From Cryptosporangium aurantiacum (GTDB lineage: Bacteria; Actinomycetota; Actinomycetes; Mycobacteriales; Cryptosporangiaceae): DNA of 64,000 nucleotides. Positions 16,408 to 25,066 of this stretch are shown here, piece after piece. Below the pieces are notes generated by a model that was not told the origin of the DNA, did no database searches, and saw only the letters and a program-made list of their open reading frames with translations. The stretch lies in contig NZ_FRCS01000001.1 in assembly GCF_900143005.1 (NCBI RefSeq), positions 1,178,001 through 1,242,000 of the forward strand, in the 5' to 3' direction. The position numbers were made by a program, and so were the translations under genes. The number at the start of each line of letters is the position of its first letter. Position 1 is the first letter of the stretch.

Positions 16408-17432
16408 GCGAGGGCCGCGACGTAAGGGCGGCCCTCGCGCCAGGCCGCGACCTGGTCCGGCCGGCCGAACACGCGAAGGTACTCCTCGACGCGGTCCTTG
16501 ACCGTGTCCCAGACCAAGACCGGGTCGAACTCGACGTCGTCCGGGTCGTCGACGAACGGCGCCAGCGGCTCGATCACGGTGTCGACCCGCGGGTGCCAGA
16601 ACACGCCGCTGGACAGCCGCGTCACCGTGCCACCGGCGACCACGCGGTGCCTGCCCGGACGCAGCCGCCCGTTCGTCCACCGGGTGAGCAGCGAACCGGT
16701 GAAGACCTGCAGCGCGCCCGGGACGATCGGCACCGGCACCCAGCTGCCGTCGGCGCGCTGGCCCTGCAGCCCGTCGTAGTCGCCGCGCTGGTGGAGGACG
16801 GTGAGCACGGACCCGTCGGCGTGCTCGAGCAACAGCAGCTTGCGCTCGTCGTCGCTCGCGGACTCCTCGGTGCTGCCGCCGTCCTCGTACGTCCAGGTCG
16901 GGTAGTTGTTGACCACGAACGACGTGTGGTCGGGCCCGTCGCCGACCGGGAACACCGCCGGGTCGGCGTCGAGCGCGCGGGCGTACACCGCCAGCACCCG
17001 CCGCGCGACCAGCCGCGCGGCCTCGTGGTAGGTGCGGGCGGCGTCCCGCAGCTCGGGCGTGGGCCAGACGTTCGGGTGCGCGAAGTCCGCGGCGTACTGT
17101 GGGTCCAGCCCGTCGGCCACCGCCTCGTCGACGGTGTCGTACTGGCCGATCGTGATGCGCTCCAGCTCCAGCCGGCCGAAGTCGTCCGGCCACTGCCGCC
17201 AGCCCCGGTACGGGTGGCCGGTCGGGCTGGCGAGCGGGATCTTCTCGTCGCGGGGGAGCGCGAGGATCGCGCCGATCCGGTCGTGGAAATCGTCGATGAC
17301 GTCCTGCGGGACGCCGTGGTTGACGATCTGGATGATGCCCAGGTCCTCGCCGGCGTGGCGCAGCGCGGCCAGGCTGTCCGCGTCACCGGCCTCAGCGGCG
17401 GACAGGTCGATCAACGTGATCTCGTTCGACAT
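16404..17432 (-). CDS. Isopenicillin-N-synthase-type Fe(II)/2-oxoglutarate-dependent dioxygenase
   Basis: A 342-residue member of the non-haem iron dioxygenase family. The N-terminal domain has LGIIQIVNHGVPQDVIDDFHD. The C-terminal jelly roll carries the iron ligands His204 and Asp206 (EHADGSVLTVLHQ), a distal His262 (PGRHRVV) and the RLS at 272-274, matching the 2-oxoglutarate-binding R-x-S motif. All key residues appear intact. A GAAGGAG ribosome site precedes ATG 17432. It sits inside a transporter operon between the hydrolase-like gene and the DUF427 gene, so it probably oxidises the imported compound. The substrate is unknown. Confidence 0.88.
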   Translation of the reverse strand: MSNEITLIDLSAAEAGDADSLAALRHAGEDLGIIQIVNHGVPQDVIDDFHDRIGAILALPRDEKIPLASPTGHPYRGWRQWPDDFGRLELERITIGQYDTVDEAVADGLDPQYAADFAHPNVWPTPELRDAARTYHEAARLVARRVLAVYARALDADPAVFPVGDGPDHTSFVVNNYPTWTYEDGGSTEESASDDERKLLLLEHADGSVLTVLHQRGDYDGLQGQRADGSWVPVPIVPGALQVFTGSLLTRWTNGRLRPGRHRVVAGGTVTRLSSGVFWHPRVDTVIEPLAPFVDDPDDVEFDPVLVWDTVKDRVEEYLRVFGRPDQVAAWREGRPYVAALA

Positions 17433-17443
17433 GGCTCGCTCCT

Positions 17444-17902
17444 TCAGGAAGTCGGGGTGGAGAGCGCTCGGCGGAGCTGGTCGGCGACGGCGTCGGCGGA
17501 ATCCGCGGGGTCGAGGAGGAGCAGCGTCGCGGGCGAACGGAACCGCGTCGCTGCGGTGAGGGCCTCGTGCGCCGCGTCGCCGGCACCGGCCCAGATCGCG
17601 GCGCGCGGTGCGAACGACGCGATCGCTTCGGCCACGGCCCGTCCGGCCCGTCGCGGCGTGGTGCCCGGACCGGATGACCGGCCGGTGCCCGGCAGGTCCA
17701 GGACGACCGTGGGCCGCTGCAGGGCCAGCGCGACGTCGTCCAGGTCGCGTGCCTGGCCGTCCGGCGGCGCGACCAGCACGACCTCGGCCGGCCCGCTGCC
17801 CCAGGCCACCCCGGACAGGTGCCCGCCGGTGCTGATGTTGACCCAGCGCCGGACGACGGACGACGTCCCGACGCCGGTGAACTCGTTCTCGGGTGCGCTC
17901 AT
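17444..17902 (-). CDS. Short alpha/beta-hydrolase-like protein lacking a clear catalytic triad
   Basis: A 152-residue protein. LDDVALALQRPTVVLDLPGTGRSSGPGTT resembles the strand 3-4 region of alpha/beta hydrolases. Where the nucleophile elbow (G-x-S-x-G) is expected there is WAGAGDAAHEA, with no serine. The chain ends soon after the next strand (ATLLLLDPADS), without the usual cap, acid and histidine. It may be a truncated relic, or a non-catalytic partner. ATG 17902 overlaps the stop of the fused ATPase gene as ATGA, and the dioxygenase gene begins 12 bases after its stop. Confidence 0.6.
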   Translation of the reverse strand: MSAPENEFTGVGTSSVVRRWVNISTGGHLSGVAWGSGPAEVVLVAPPDGQARDLDDVALALQRPTVVLDLPGTGRSSGPGTTPRRAGRAVAEAIASFAPRAAIWAGAGDAAHEALTAATRFRSPATLLLLDPADSADAVADQLRRALSTPTS

Positions 17903-19755
17903 GAGCGTTTCTCCGCATCCGTCGGCAGGTCTTCGATGGGTAGGTGGCACCGCACGGTGTGGCCGGGCGTGATCTCCCGCAGCTCCGGCTCCTCGGTGTC
18001 GCAGCGCGGCCCCAGGTAGTGGGGGCATCGCGCGGCGAAGCGACAACCGGTGCCGCTCCGATCGGTGTCCGGCAGAGCCGTGGCCGACACCAGCGCCGCC
18101 GTGTACGGGTGGTGGGGGCCGGACAGCACAGCCTCGGTCGGCCCCACCTCGACCAGCCGCCCCCGGTACAGCACGCCGACCCGGTCGGCGAGGTACCCGA
18201 CGACGGCCAGGTCGTGCGAGATGAACAGGTACGACGTCCCGGTCCGCTCGCGCTGCTCGGCCAGCAGTTCGAGCACGCCGGCCTGCACGCTGACGTCCAG
18301 CGCGGACACCGGCTCGTCGCAGACCACGAGGTCGGGTTCGCCGGCGAACGCGCGGGCGATCGCGATTCGCTGCTTCTGCCCACCGGACAGGTCGGTGGTC
18401 CGCGCGGGCAGCAACGCTGGTTCGACCTGCGTCCGCGTCGCGAGATCCTCGACCGTGCCCCGGCCGCCGAGCGTCCGGAGGGCCCTCGCGAGCACGGTGC
18501 GCACCCGCTGCGACGGGTTGAGCGTCGCGTCGGGCTGCTGAAAGACCATTTGGACGCCACGCGGCCGCGAATTCTCGAGTCGCACCGTGCCGCTACCGGA
18601 ACCGGCCGGGAGGCCCGCGATCGTGCGCGCCACCGTGGTCTTGCCGCTCCCGGACTCGCCGACCAGCCCGAACACCTCGCCGCGCCGGATCGTGAAGCTC
18701 ACGTCGTCGACGGCCCGGTACTTGCCGTACCGCCGGGTCAGTCCGTCGACCACCAGCCGAACCCCGTCTGGTTCCGGGGCCGGGCTCAGCGAGACCGGCG
18801 GCGACGCGAGCGCTTGCAGCTCCGGCCGGAGCCGCTCGACGTGGTGGCACCGCACGGCACGGTCGTCCACGACCCGCTCGACCGGTTCCTCCGAGGTGCA
18901 CCGCACGTCCGCGAACGGGCACCGCGGTGCGAAGGCACAGCCTTCGGTGGAACCGGGCACCGGCGGCCGTCCAGGAATCGCCGTGAGTCGTCGCACGGTC
19001 CGCGGCACCCCGAGCTTCGGCGCGGACCCCAGCAGCGCCGCCGTGTACGGGTGCGAGGGCGCGCGCAACACGGCGGCGGCCGCGCCGCGCTCGACGACGC
19101 GTCCGGCGTAGAGCACCGCGACCTCGTCGCAGCGCCGTCCGACCAGCCCGAGGTCGTGGCTGACCAGGACCACGGTCGCCGACAGCTCGTGCCGCAGGCG
19201 GTCGAGCAGGTCGAGGATCTCCGCCTCCACCGAGGCGTCGAGGCCGGTGGTCGGCTCGTCGAGGATCAGCAGCCGGGGGCGGGAAGCCAGCGCCGCGGCG
19301 ATCACGATCCGCTGCTGCTGCCCGCCGGACAGCTGGAACGGATACCGCTGGGCCACGGTGGCCGGGAGCTGCACGGCCGCCAACAGGTCGGGCACCTCGG
19401 TGCGCGGCCGCCCCTGCAACGCCAGTACCTCGCGCAGCTGCGCGCCGATCCGCATCGTCGGGTCGAGCGTCGCGCCGGCCTCCTGGTGCACGAACGCCAG
19501 GTCGCGCCGACGCCAGGTGCGGAGTTCCGCGGTCGGCAGCGCCAGCACGTCGACGTCGTCCACCCGGATGCCGCCGCCGAGGACCGCCCCGTTCTCCGGC
19601 AGGTGCCGTCCGAGGGCACGGACCAGCGTGGTCTTGCCGCTGCCCGACTCGCCGACGATCCCGAGCGTCTGACCCGTGCCGATGCTCAGGCTGACCGTGT
19701 CGACGACGGTCTTCGTGCCGTAACCGACCGACAGATCGGTGACCGAAAGGCTCAT
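17899..19755 (-). CDS. Fused oligopeptide ABC importer ATPase (DppD-DppF in one chain)
   Basis: A 618-residue protein holding two complete ABC ATPase domains. The first has Walker A GESGSGKTT near residue 36, LSGGQQQRIVIAAALA and LLILDEPTTGLD. The second has Walker A GESGSGKTT near residue 390, LSGGQKQRIAIARAF and LVVCDEPVSALD. Each is followed by the oligopeptide-specific C-terminal region with conserved cysteines (GCAFAPRCPFADVRC and GCRFAARCPHYLGPRC). One polypeptide thus replaces the usual D and F pair for the importer encoded by 19752-23151. ATG 19755 overlaps the permease stop as ATGA. Confidence 0.93.
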   Translation of the reverse strand: MSLSVTDLSVGYGTKTVVDTVSLSIGTGQTLGIVGESGSGKTTLVRALGRHLPENGAVLGGGIRVDDVDVLALPTAELRTWRRRDLAFVHQEAGATLDPTMRIGAQLREVLALQGRPRTEVPDLLAAVQLPATVAQRYPFQLSGGQQQRIVIAAALASRPRLLILDEPTTGLDASVEAEILDLLDRLRHELSATVVLVSHDLGLVGRRCDEVAVLYAGRVVERGAAAAVLRAPSHPYTAALLGSAPKLGVPRTVRRLTAIPGRPPVPGSTEGCAFAPRCPFADVRCTSEEPVERVVDDRAVRCHHVERLRPELQALASPPVSLSPAPEPDGVRLVVDGLTRRYGKYRAVDDVSFTIRRGEVFGLVGESGSGKTTVARTIAGLPAGSGSGTVRLENSRPRGVQMVFQQPDATLNPSQRVRTVLARALRTLGGRGTVEDLATRTQVEPALLPARTTDLSGGQKQRIAIARAFAGEPDLVVCDEPVSALDVSVQAGVLELLAEQRERTGTSYLFISHDLAVVGYLADRVGVLYRGRLVEVGPTEAVLSGPHHPYTAALVSATALPDTDRSGTGCRFAARCPHYLGPRCDTEEPELREITPGHTVRCHLPIEDLPTDAEKRS

Positions 19756-20618
19756 GATCGCTCCGTCCGGGCGCGCAACTCGTCGGTGACCAGCGCGACG
19801 CCGATGACCAGCGACGCGATCGCCAGCGCCGGAGTGAGCACCGTCCACGGAGCGATCTGCAGCCAGGCCCGGTTGTCGGCCACCGACGCGCCCCAGTCCG
19901 GCGAGCCGGGTGCGGCTCCGAGCCCGAGGAACGAGAGCGTGGCGGCGGCGAACACCGCGTCGCCGAGCCGGGACACGGCCTCGACCAGCACCGTCGTCGT
20001 GATGTTCGGCAGGATCTCGCGGAACAGCAGCGACCAGGTCGGCTCGCCGCGCAGCCGGGCGGCCTCGACGTACGGCTTGTCGCGCTCGACCAGCGTCGCG
20101 GCCCGGACGCTGCGAGCCACGATCGGGACGAACGAGAAGCCGATGACCAGCACGAGGACCGGTGTGGACTGCCCGAGCAGCGCGACGAACAGGATGCTCG
20201 CGACGATCGCGGGGAACACCGTGAGCGTGTCGAGCACGCGCATCACGGCCTCGTCCACCCAGCGGCCGGACGCGCCCGCGATCAGCCCGACGATCGTGCC
20301 GACGATCAGCGACAGAACGGTGGCGAGCGGCGCGACCGAGAGCACCGACCGGGCCCCGGCGAGCATCCGGCTGAACACGTCCCGTCCGAACTGGTCGGTG
20401 CCGAGCCAGTGCTCACCGCTCGGTGACGCGAACTTCGTCGCCGGATCCTGGGCCACCGGGTCGAACGGCGCCAGGTGCTGACCGAACACCGCGACCAGCG
20501 TCCACCACAGGAGGATGAGCAACCCGAAGCTCAGGGCCAGCGGCACGCGACGCGAGCCAGCCACCACCGGTGGAGGCTCGACCGGAGTACGCGGCGGAGC
20601 CGCGATGACGTCGGTCAT
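19752..20618 (-). CDS. Oligopeptide-type ABC importer permease, DppC-like
   Basis: A 288-residue membrane protein with an N-terminal proline-rich cytoplasmic tail, the motif HWLGTDQFGRDVFSRMLAGAR around residues 70-90, and EAA loop YVEAARLRGEPTWSLLFREILPN. The C-terminus is shorter than usual (VTDELRARTERS) and lacks the common D-P-R ending. It partners the DppB-like permease 13 bases upstream. Confidence 0.92.
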   Translation of the reverse strand: MTDVIAAPPRTPVEPPPVVAGSRRVPLALSFGLLILLWWTLVAVFGQHLAPFDPVAQDPATKFASPSGEHWLGTDQFGRDVFSRMLAGARSVLSVAPLATVLSLIVGTIVGLIAGASGRWVDEAVMRVLDTLTVFPAIVASILFVALLGQSTPVLVLVIGFSFVPIVARSVRAATLVERDKPYVEAARLRGEPTWSLLFREILPNITTTVLVEAVSRLGDAVFAAATLSFLGLGAAPGSPDWGASVADNRAWLQIAPWTVLTPALAIASLVIGVALVTDELRARTERS

Positions 20619-20631
20619 GAGGCGCCCGCCG

Positions 20632-21585
20632 TCATACTGTGGCCCCCAGCCGTAGGCGTGGGTCGAGCAGCCGGTAGACGACGTCGACCGTGAGCGTGAT
20701 CAGCAGGTAGAGCAGCCCCAGCACCATCGCGGCCGCCTGCAGGGTCGGTAGGTCCTTGTCGAGCGCCGCGGTGAGCAGCAGCGCACCGAGGCCGGGGTAG
20801 TTGAACAGCAGCTCCACCGACACCAGCCCGCCGAGCAGGAACTGAGCCTGGACGCCGAGCGCGCTGGTGGCCGGCACGGTCGAGTTCCGCAGCACGTGCC
20901 GGGTGACGACGCTCCGGCGGGACGCGCCGCGCAGCTCGGCCGCCCGGACGTACGGGCTGCGGACCGACGTGACCGTGCTCGCCCGCACGTGCCGCGCGAC
21001 GTACCCGAGGCAGAGCAGCACCAGCGAGACCGCCGGGAGCACCAGGTGCTCGAGCTGCACGACGAACGACGCGCCCGGATCGGCCTGGGCGGACACCGGG
21101 AACCAGCGCAGCGACACCGAGAACACGACGAGCAGCACGACGCCGGTGACGAACTCCGGCGTCGCCCCGAGCGTCAGGCTGGTCACGCTGAGGAACCGGT
21201 CCAGCGGCCGGTCGTGGTGCAGCCCGGCCAGCACGCCGATCAGCAGCGCCACCGGGACCAGCAGGACGAACGCGAACACGGCCAGCATCAGCGAGCTGCC
21301 CAGCCGCTCGAACACCAGGTCCCGGACCGGGACCTTCAGCGTGTACGACGTGCCCCAGTCGCCGGTGAGGAAGCTGCCCAGCCAGTCCAGGTACCGGATC
21401 AGCAGCGGCCGGTCGAGGCCCAGCTCGTCCCGCAGCTGCGCCACGGTGGCGTCGCTGGCCTCACGCCCGAGGACCTGCCGGGCGACGTCGCCCGGCAGCA
21501 CCTCGGTGGCCAGGAACACCAGCGCCGAGATCACCAGCAGCGTGACCGGAATCGCGGCGAGGCGTCGCAGCAGCAGGTGTCCCAT
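20632..21585 (-). CDS. Oligopeptide-type ABC importer permease, DppB-like
   Basis: A 317-residue membrane protein: LLLRRLAAIPVTLLVISALVF, then EVLPGD, LGLDRPLLIRYLDWLGSFLTGDWGTSY, and an EAA loop YVRAAELRGASRRSVVTRHVLRN; it ends VVYRLLDPRLRLG. The ATG follows the TAA of the binding-protein gene with no intervening base, so translation is expected to be coupled. Confidence 0.93.
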   Translation of the reverse strand: MGHLLLRRLAAIPVTLLVISALVFLATEVLPGDVARQVLGREASDATVAQLRDELGLDRPLLIRYLDWLGSFLTGDWGTSYTLKVPVRDLVFERLGSSLMLAVFAFVLLVPVALLIGVLAGLHHDRPLDRFLSVTSLTLGATPEFVTGVVLLVVFSVSLRWFPVSAQADPGASFVVQLEHLVLPAVSLVLLCLGYVARHVRASTVTSVRSPYVRAAELRGASRRSVVTRHVLRNSTVPATSALGVQAQFLLGGLVSVELLFNYPGLGALLLTAALDKDLPTLQAAAMVLGLLYLLITLTVDVVYRLLDPRLRLGATV

Positions 21586-23151
21586 TTACAGTGCCGAAAC
21601 GTTCGTGTAGTCGACGTACTGCGACGGGTGCGCCTCGATGCCGCGGAACTTCCGCTTGTTGTACGCGCGGACCGCGCCGTTCCAGAGCGTCAGGACGACC
21701 GGAACGTCCTCGTGCAGCGCGGTCGCGATGATCTTCGCCTGCTTCTTCCGCTCGGCGTCGTCAGCGGCGGCGTCGTAGGCGGTCAGCGCCGCGTCCAGCG
21801 CGGGGTTGGCGTACTTCGAGCCGTTCCAGACGCCCTTGCTCGTCACCATCGGGCTGACGAACTGGCTCGGCACGGCTCGACCCGCCCAGCCGACCAGGTT
21901 CGCGGTCGTGAACAGCCAGGGTGTGTCGGTCTCCTGGTTGCCGCCGTAGAATGCGGCCGACGTGCGCTGGTCGAGGTTGACGGTGATCCCGACCTCTTTC
22001 AACTGCGCCTGGATGACCAGCGCGTAGTCCTTGTTCGGCGGGTCGAACGTGAGCGTGAACTCGAGCTTCGGCACACCTGCCGCGGCCAGCAGCTCCTTGA
22101 CCTTCGCCGGGTCCTTCGCGCGCTGCGGGATGTCGGTCGGCGCCGAGGCGAACAGCGGCGCGTACAGGTGGTCGTTGCCGAGCTTGCCGATGTTGTCGTT
22201 GACGGCCTGGTTCACCGCGGGCCGGTCGAGCGCGTACGCGACCGCCTGGCGGACTTCCTTCTTGTCGAACGGCGCCTGGTCGACGCGCAGCGTCAGCGCG
22301 GTCATCGCGGTGCCCGCGGCCTCGTCCAGCGCGATGTCGCCGACCGCCTGGATCACCGACGCCTCGGTGATGAACAGCGTGTCGAGCTCGCCGCTCTGCA
22401 GCGCGAGCTGCTCGGCCTGCGAGTCCTTGTAGAACCGCACCTCGACGCCGTCCAGGTACGGCTTGCCCTCCTCCCAGTACTTGTCGTTCCGGGTGAGGCT
22501 CGCGCCGGTGGACGGGTTGAAGTCCTTCAGGACGAACGGGCCGGTGCCGATCGCGTTCTTGGTGAAGTCGCCCGCGTAGTCGGCCTTGAGGATCACCGCG
22601 TTGTAGTTGCCCGCGGAGACCAGGTACGGGAAGTCCGAGAACGCCCGCTCGAGCGTGAACACCACGGTCTGCGGGTCCTGGACGGCCACCCCGCCGGGGG
22701 CCAGCACCGTGTCGAAAGCGGACAGCGCCGCGGACTTGCTCTTCGGGTCGAGCAGCCGGTCGAAGCTGGCCTTGACCGCCGCGGCGTCCAGCGGGGTGCC
22801 GTCGGAGAACACGACGCCCTTGCGCAGCGTGAACACCCAGCGCTTGTTGCCGTCCTCGCCGGTCCACTTCTCGGCCAGGCGGGGCACCAGCTTGAAGTCG
22901 GAGTCCAACCAGATCAGGTAGTCGGCGACGAGCTGCACCAGCGCGATCGACGAGCCGTCGTACATCGTCACCGGCTCCACGGCGGTGGGCGGAGTCAGGG
23001 TGCCTGCGCGCAGCGTGCCGCCCTGCTTGGCGGGACCGTCCGCGGCCGGTGCGTCCTCGTCGTCGACGCCGCACGCCGCGAGCAGGGCGGCCAGGCCGAT
23101 GCCGCCGGCACCGGCCAGCAGACCACGGCGGGACAGCACGAACTCGGGCAT
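21586..23151 (-). CDS. ABC substrate-binding lipoprotein, SBP family 5, first gene of the leftward operon
   Basis: A 521-residue lipoprotein. The signal peptide has a twin-arginine-like SRRGLLAG followed by lipobox LAAC with the cysteine at residue 27, so export by the Tat route is possible. Family-5 features: VFTLRKGVVFSDGTPLDAAAVKASFDRLL, AIGTGPFVLKDFNPSTG and VRQAVAYALDRPAV. A GAGGAG ribosome site lies upstream of ATG 23151. It captures a peptide-like or opine-like ligand for the importer encoded downstream; the exact ligand is not evident. It is divergent from SBP 23283 across a 131-bp regulatory region. Confidence 0.92.
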   Translation of the reverse strand: MPEFVLSRRGLLAGAGGIGLAALLAACGVDDEDAPAADGPAKQGGTLRAGTLTPPTAVEPVTMYDGSSIALVQLVADYLIWLDSDFKLVPRLAEKWTGEDGNKRWVFTLRKGVVFSDGTPLDAAAVKASFDRLLDPKSKSAALSAFDTVLAPGGVAVQDPQTVVFTLERAFSDFPYLVSAGNYNAVILKADYAGDFTKNAIGTGPFVLKDFNPSTGASLTRNDKYWEEGKPYLDGVEVRFYKDSQAEQLALQSGELDTLFITEASVIQAVGDIALDEAAGTAMTALTLRVDQAPFDKKEVRQAVAYALDRPAVNQAVNDNIGKLGNDHLYAPLFASAPTDIPQRAKDPAKVKELLAAAGVPKLEFTLTFDPPNKDYALVIQAQLKEVGITVNLDQRTSAAFYGGNQETDTPWLFTTANLVGWAGRAVPSQFVSPMVTSKGVWNGSKYANPALDAALTAYDAAADDAERKKQAKIIATALHEDVPVVLTLWNGAVRAYNKRKFRGIEAHPSQYVDYTNVSAL

Positions 23152-23192
23152 GGCGGTGCTCCTCAGGGACAGGCGGGGGTAAGCGAACTATG

Positions 23193-23240
23193 TCTATCAG
23201 AGTAGTAGGGATCTAGTAAATTCCCTACCTACCTGATAGA
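23193..23240. promoter_or_regulatory. 48-bp nested palindrome between divergent transporter operons
   Basis: Two concentric inverted repeats share one centre. The outer arms TCTATCAG (23193-23200) and CTGATAGA (23233-23240) are perfect over 8 bp. The inner arms GTAGGGA (23205-23211) and TCCCTAC (23222-23228) are perfect over 7 bp, with 10 bases between. It is the only AT-richer stretch in the 131-bp gap between the two divergent SBP genes, so it is a strong candidate for the operator controlling both operons. I know of no regulator with this exact site. Confidence 0.65.
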
Positions 23241-23245
23241 CGTAC

Positions 23246-23260
23246 TGCGGTATTACCGCA
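23246..23260. promoter_or_regulatory. 15-bp perfect palindrome in the leader of the rightward operon
   Basis: TGCGGTA, T, TACCGCA: perfect 7-bp arms around one base, 22 bases before ATG 23283. It could be a second operator half-way between the nested palindrome and the start codon. Confidence 0.45.
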
Positions 23261-23282
23261 CACCGAAAGGCAGAACCCCTCG

Positions 23283-25064
23283 ATGAGCTCCACCACCCGC
23301 CGCAGATCCCTCGCGACGGCGGCCGCGGCCGTCGCCCTCGCGCTCGGGCTGACCGCGTGCAGCGGAAACCAGCCGGTCAGCGACGACGCCGGTGACGGCA
23401 AGGCGGGGTACGGCGGGACGCTCCGCATCGCCTCGCTCGAGTCCGACCTGGACGCGCTCGACCCGCTCACCGGCTACAGCATCGACTCGTGGCAGATCCT
23501 GCGCGGGATCACTCGCCAGCTGGTCACGTTCCCCGGCAGCACCGAGAGCCTCGGCGCCGACAACAAGCTGATCGGGGACCTGGCGAAGTCCTGGGACGTC
23601 AGCCCGGACGGCAAGACCTACACGTTCCACCTGCGCGACGACATCACGTACTCCGGGTCGGCGACCAGGGAGATCGTCGCGAAGGACTTCGTCTACGCGA
23701 TCAAGCGGTTCTGCGACCCGAACAAGCAGGTCGCGGCCATCAACTACTTCAACCTGATCTTCTCCGGCTTCCCGCAGTACTGCGCGGAGTTCGCGAAGGT
23801 GAAGCCGGGCGACCCGGCACGCTCCAAGCAGTTCATCGACACCCACGAGATCTCCGGGGTGTCCGCGCCCGACGACAAGACGCTCGTGCTGAAGTCCGAC
23901 ACCAAGAACTACGACTTCCTCAGCATCCTCGCGATGAACTTCGTGACGCCGCTGCCCGAGGAGGTGGCCTCGAAGTACATCGGCGACTCGGTGGAGTTCC
24001 GCAAGAACTACCCGTCCAGCGGCCCGTACCAGGTCGACTCGTACGAGCAGGGCAAGGAACTCGTCCTCTCGAAGGTCAAGGGCTACAACGCCGCGGGCGA
24101 CCCGGCCCGCAAGGCCTACGTGGACAAGATCGTCGTCGACTTCACCACGAACACCGAGGACGCGGTCGTCCAGAAGATCCAATCCGGTGAGGCGGACCTC
24201 TCGCTCTACCTGACCGCACCTCCGATCGCGACGATCCAGAGCTACACGGCGAGCAACAGCGCGCACCTGCACTCGTCCGACGGGGCCGGCGCCAAGTTCA
24301 TCGTCCTGAACACCGCCCCGTACAACAACTCGGCGAACGCGAAGGCGCTGCGCAACCTCAAGGTGCGGCAGGCGCTGACGTACGCGGTCAACCGCGCGAA
24401 CCTGGTCCAGGGCCAGGGCGGCAAGGTCGTCGCGAAGCCGCTGCACCAGATCCTGATCTCGACGATCCTCGGCCACGAGGACATCGACCCGTACGCCACG
24501 GAGGGCGACAAGGGTGACGTCGCGAAGGCGAAGGCGCTGCTCACCGAGGCCGGCTACCCGAACGGCCTGACGCTCAACGCGATCTACCGCGGCGTCGCCA
24601 GCGAGGAGTCGAAGGCCACCACGCTCAAGGCCGACCTGGCCAAGGCAGGCATCAACCTGAACCTGATCAAGGTGCCCGCGGCGGACTTCCGCGCCTACTA
24701 CGCCAAGAAGGACGCGGTCTGGGACCTCAACCTCTCCGGCTCGTTCTCGCCGGACTGGCAGGGCGACAGCACCCGGATGCTGCTCGGCGGCTGGCTCAAC
24801 TCGGACGGTTCGCCGCAGGGCGTCGGCAACGTGCAGGCGGTCGCGTACGACAACAAGGAGCTGAACAAGCTGGCGGCGGAGGCGTTCGTCTCGGACGACC
24901 CGGGTCCGATCTGGGCGAAGGCCGACGCGCTGGTCTCGAAGGACCTGCCGTGGATCCCGCTGTTCGAGCTGCGCAAGGTCGTCGTCACCTCGGAGCGGCT
25001 GCGCCAGTTCACCTGGTCGAACGTCCCGGTGAACCCGGACATCACCAACGTCGCGGTGCAGTAG
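23283..25064 (+). CDS. ABC substrate-binding lipoprotein, SBP family 5, first gene of the rightward operon
   Basis: A 593-residue lipoprotein with Arg-rich start, hydrophobic core and lipobox LTAC (cysteine at residue 26). Family-5 pattern: GGTLRIASLESDLDALDPLTGYS, DGKTYTFHLRDDITYSGSATREIVAKDFVYAIKRF, SSGPYQVDSYEQG and VRQALTYAVNRANL. Two cysteines in the binding domain (RFCDPNK and QYCAEF) may form a disulfide. It is considerably longer than the other two binding proteins, so its ligand may be larger. Upstream of the start is a weak GAAAGG site. Transporter subunits follow in the order ATPase, DppC, DppB. Confidence 0.93.
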   Translation: MSSTTRRRSLATAAAAVALALGLTACSGNQPVSDDAGDGKAGYGGTLRIASLESDLDALDPLTGYSIDSWQILRGITRQLVTFPGSTESLGADNKLIGDLAKSWDVSPDGKTYTFHLRDDITYSGSATREIVAKDFVYAIKRFCDPNKQVAAINYFNLIFSGFPQYCAEFAKVKPGDPARSKQFIDTHEISGVSAPDDKTLVLKSDTKNYDFLSILAMNFVTPLPEEVASKYIGDSVEFRKNYPSSGPYQVDSYEQGKELVLSKVKGYNAAGDPARKAYVDKIVVDFTTNTEDAVVQKIQSGEADLSLYLTAPPIATIQSYTASNSAHLHSSDGAGAKFIVLNTAPYNNSANAKALRNLKVRQALTYAVNRANLVQGQGGKVVAKPLHQILISTILGHEDIDPYATEGDKGDVAKAKALLTEAGYPNGLTLNAIYRGVASEESKATTLKADLAKAGINLNLIKVPAADFRAYYAKKDAVWDLNLSGSFSPDWQGDSTRMLLGGWLNSDGSPQGVGNVQAVAYDNKELNKLAAEAFVSDDPGPIWAKADALVSKDLPWIPLFELRKVVVTSERLRQFTWSNVPVNPDITNVAVQ

Positions 25065-25066
25065 CC

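Noticed and set aside
20896-23205. Plus-strand frame of 769 residues opposite SBP 21586 and permease 20632
   Set aside because: Composition is dominated by Arg, Gly, Val and Gln with no recognisable motif, and the minus strand encodes conserved transporter proteins.
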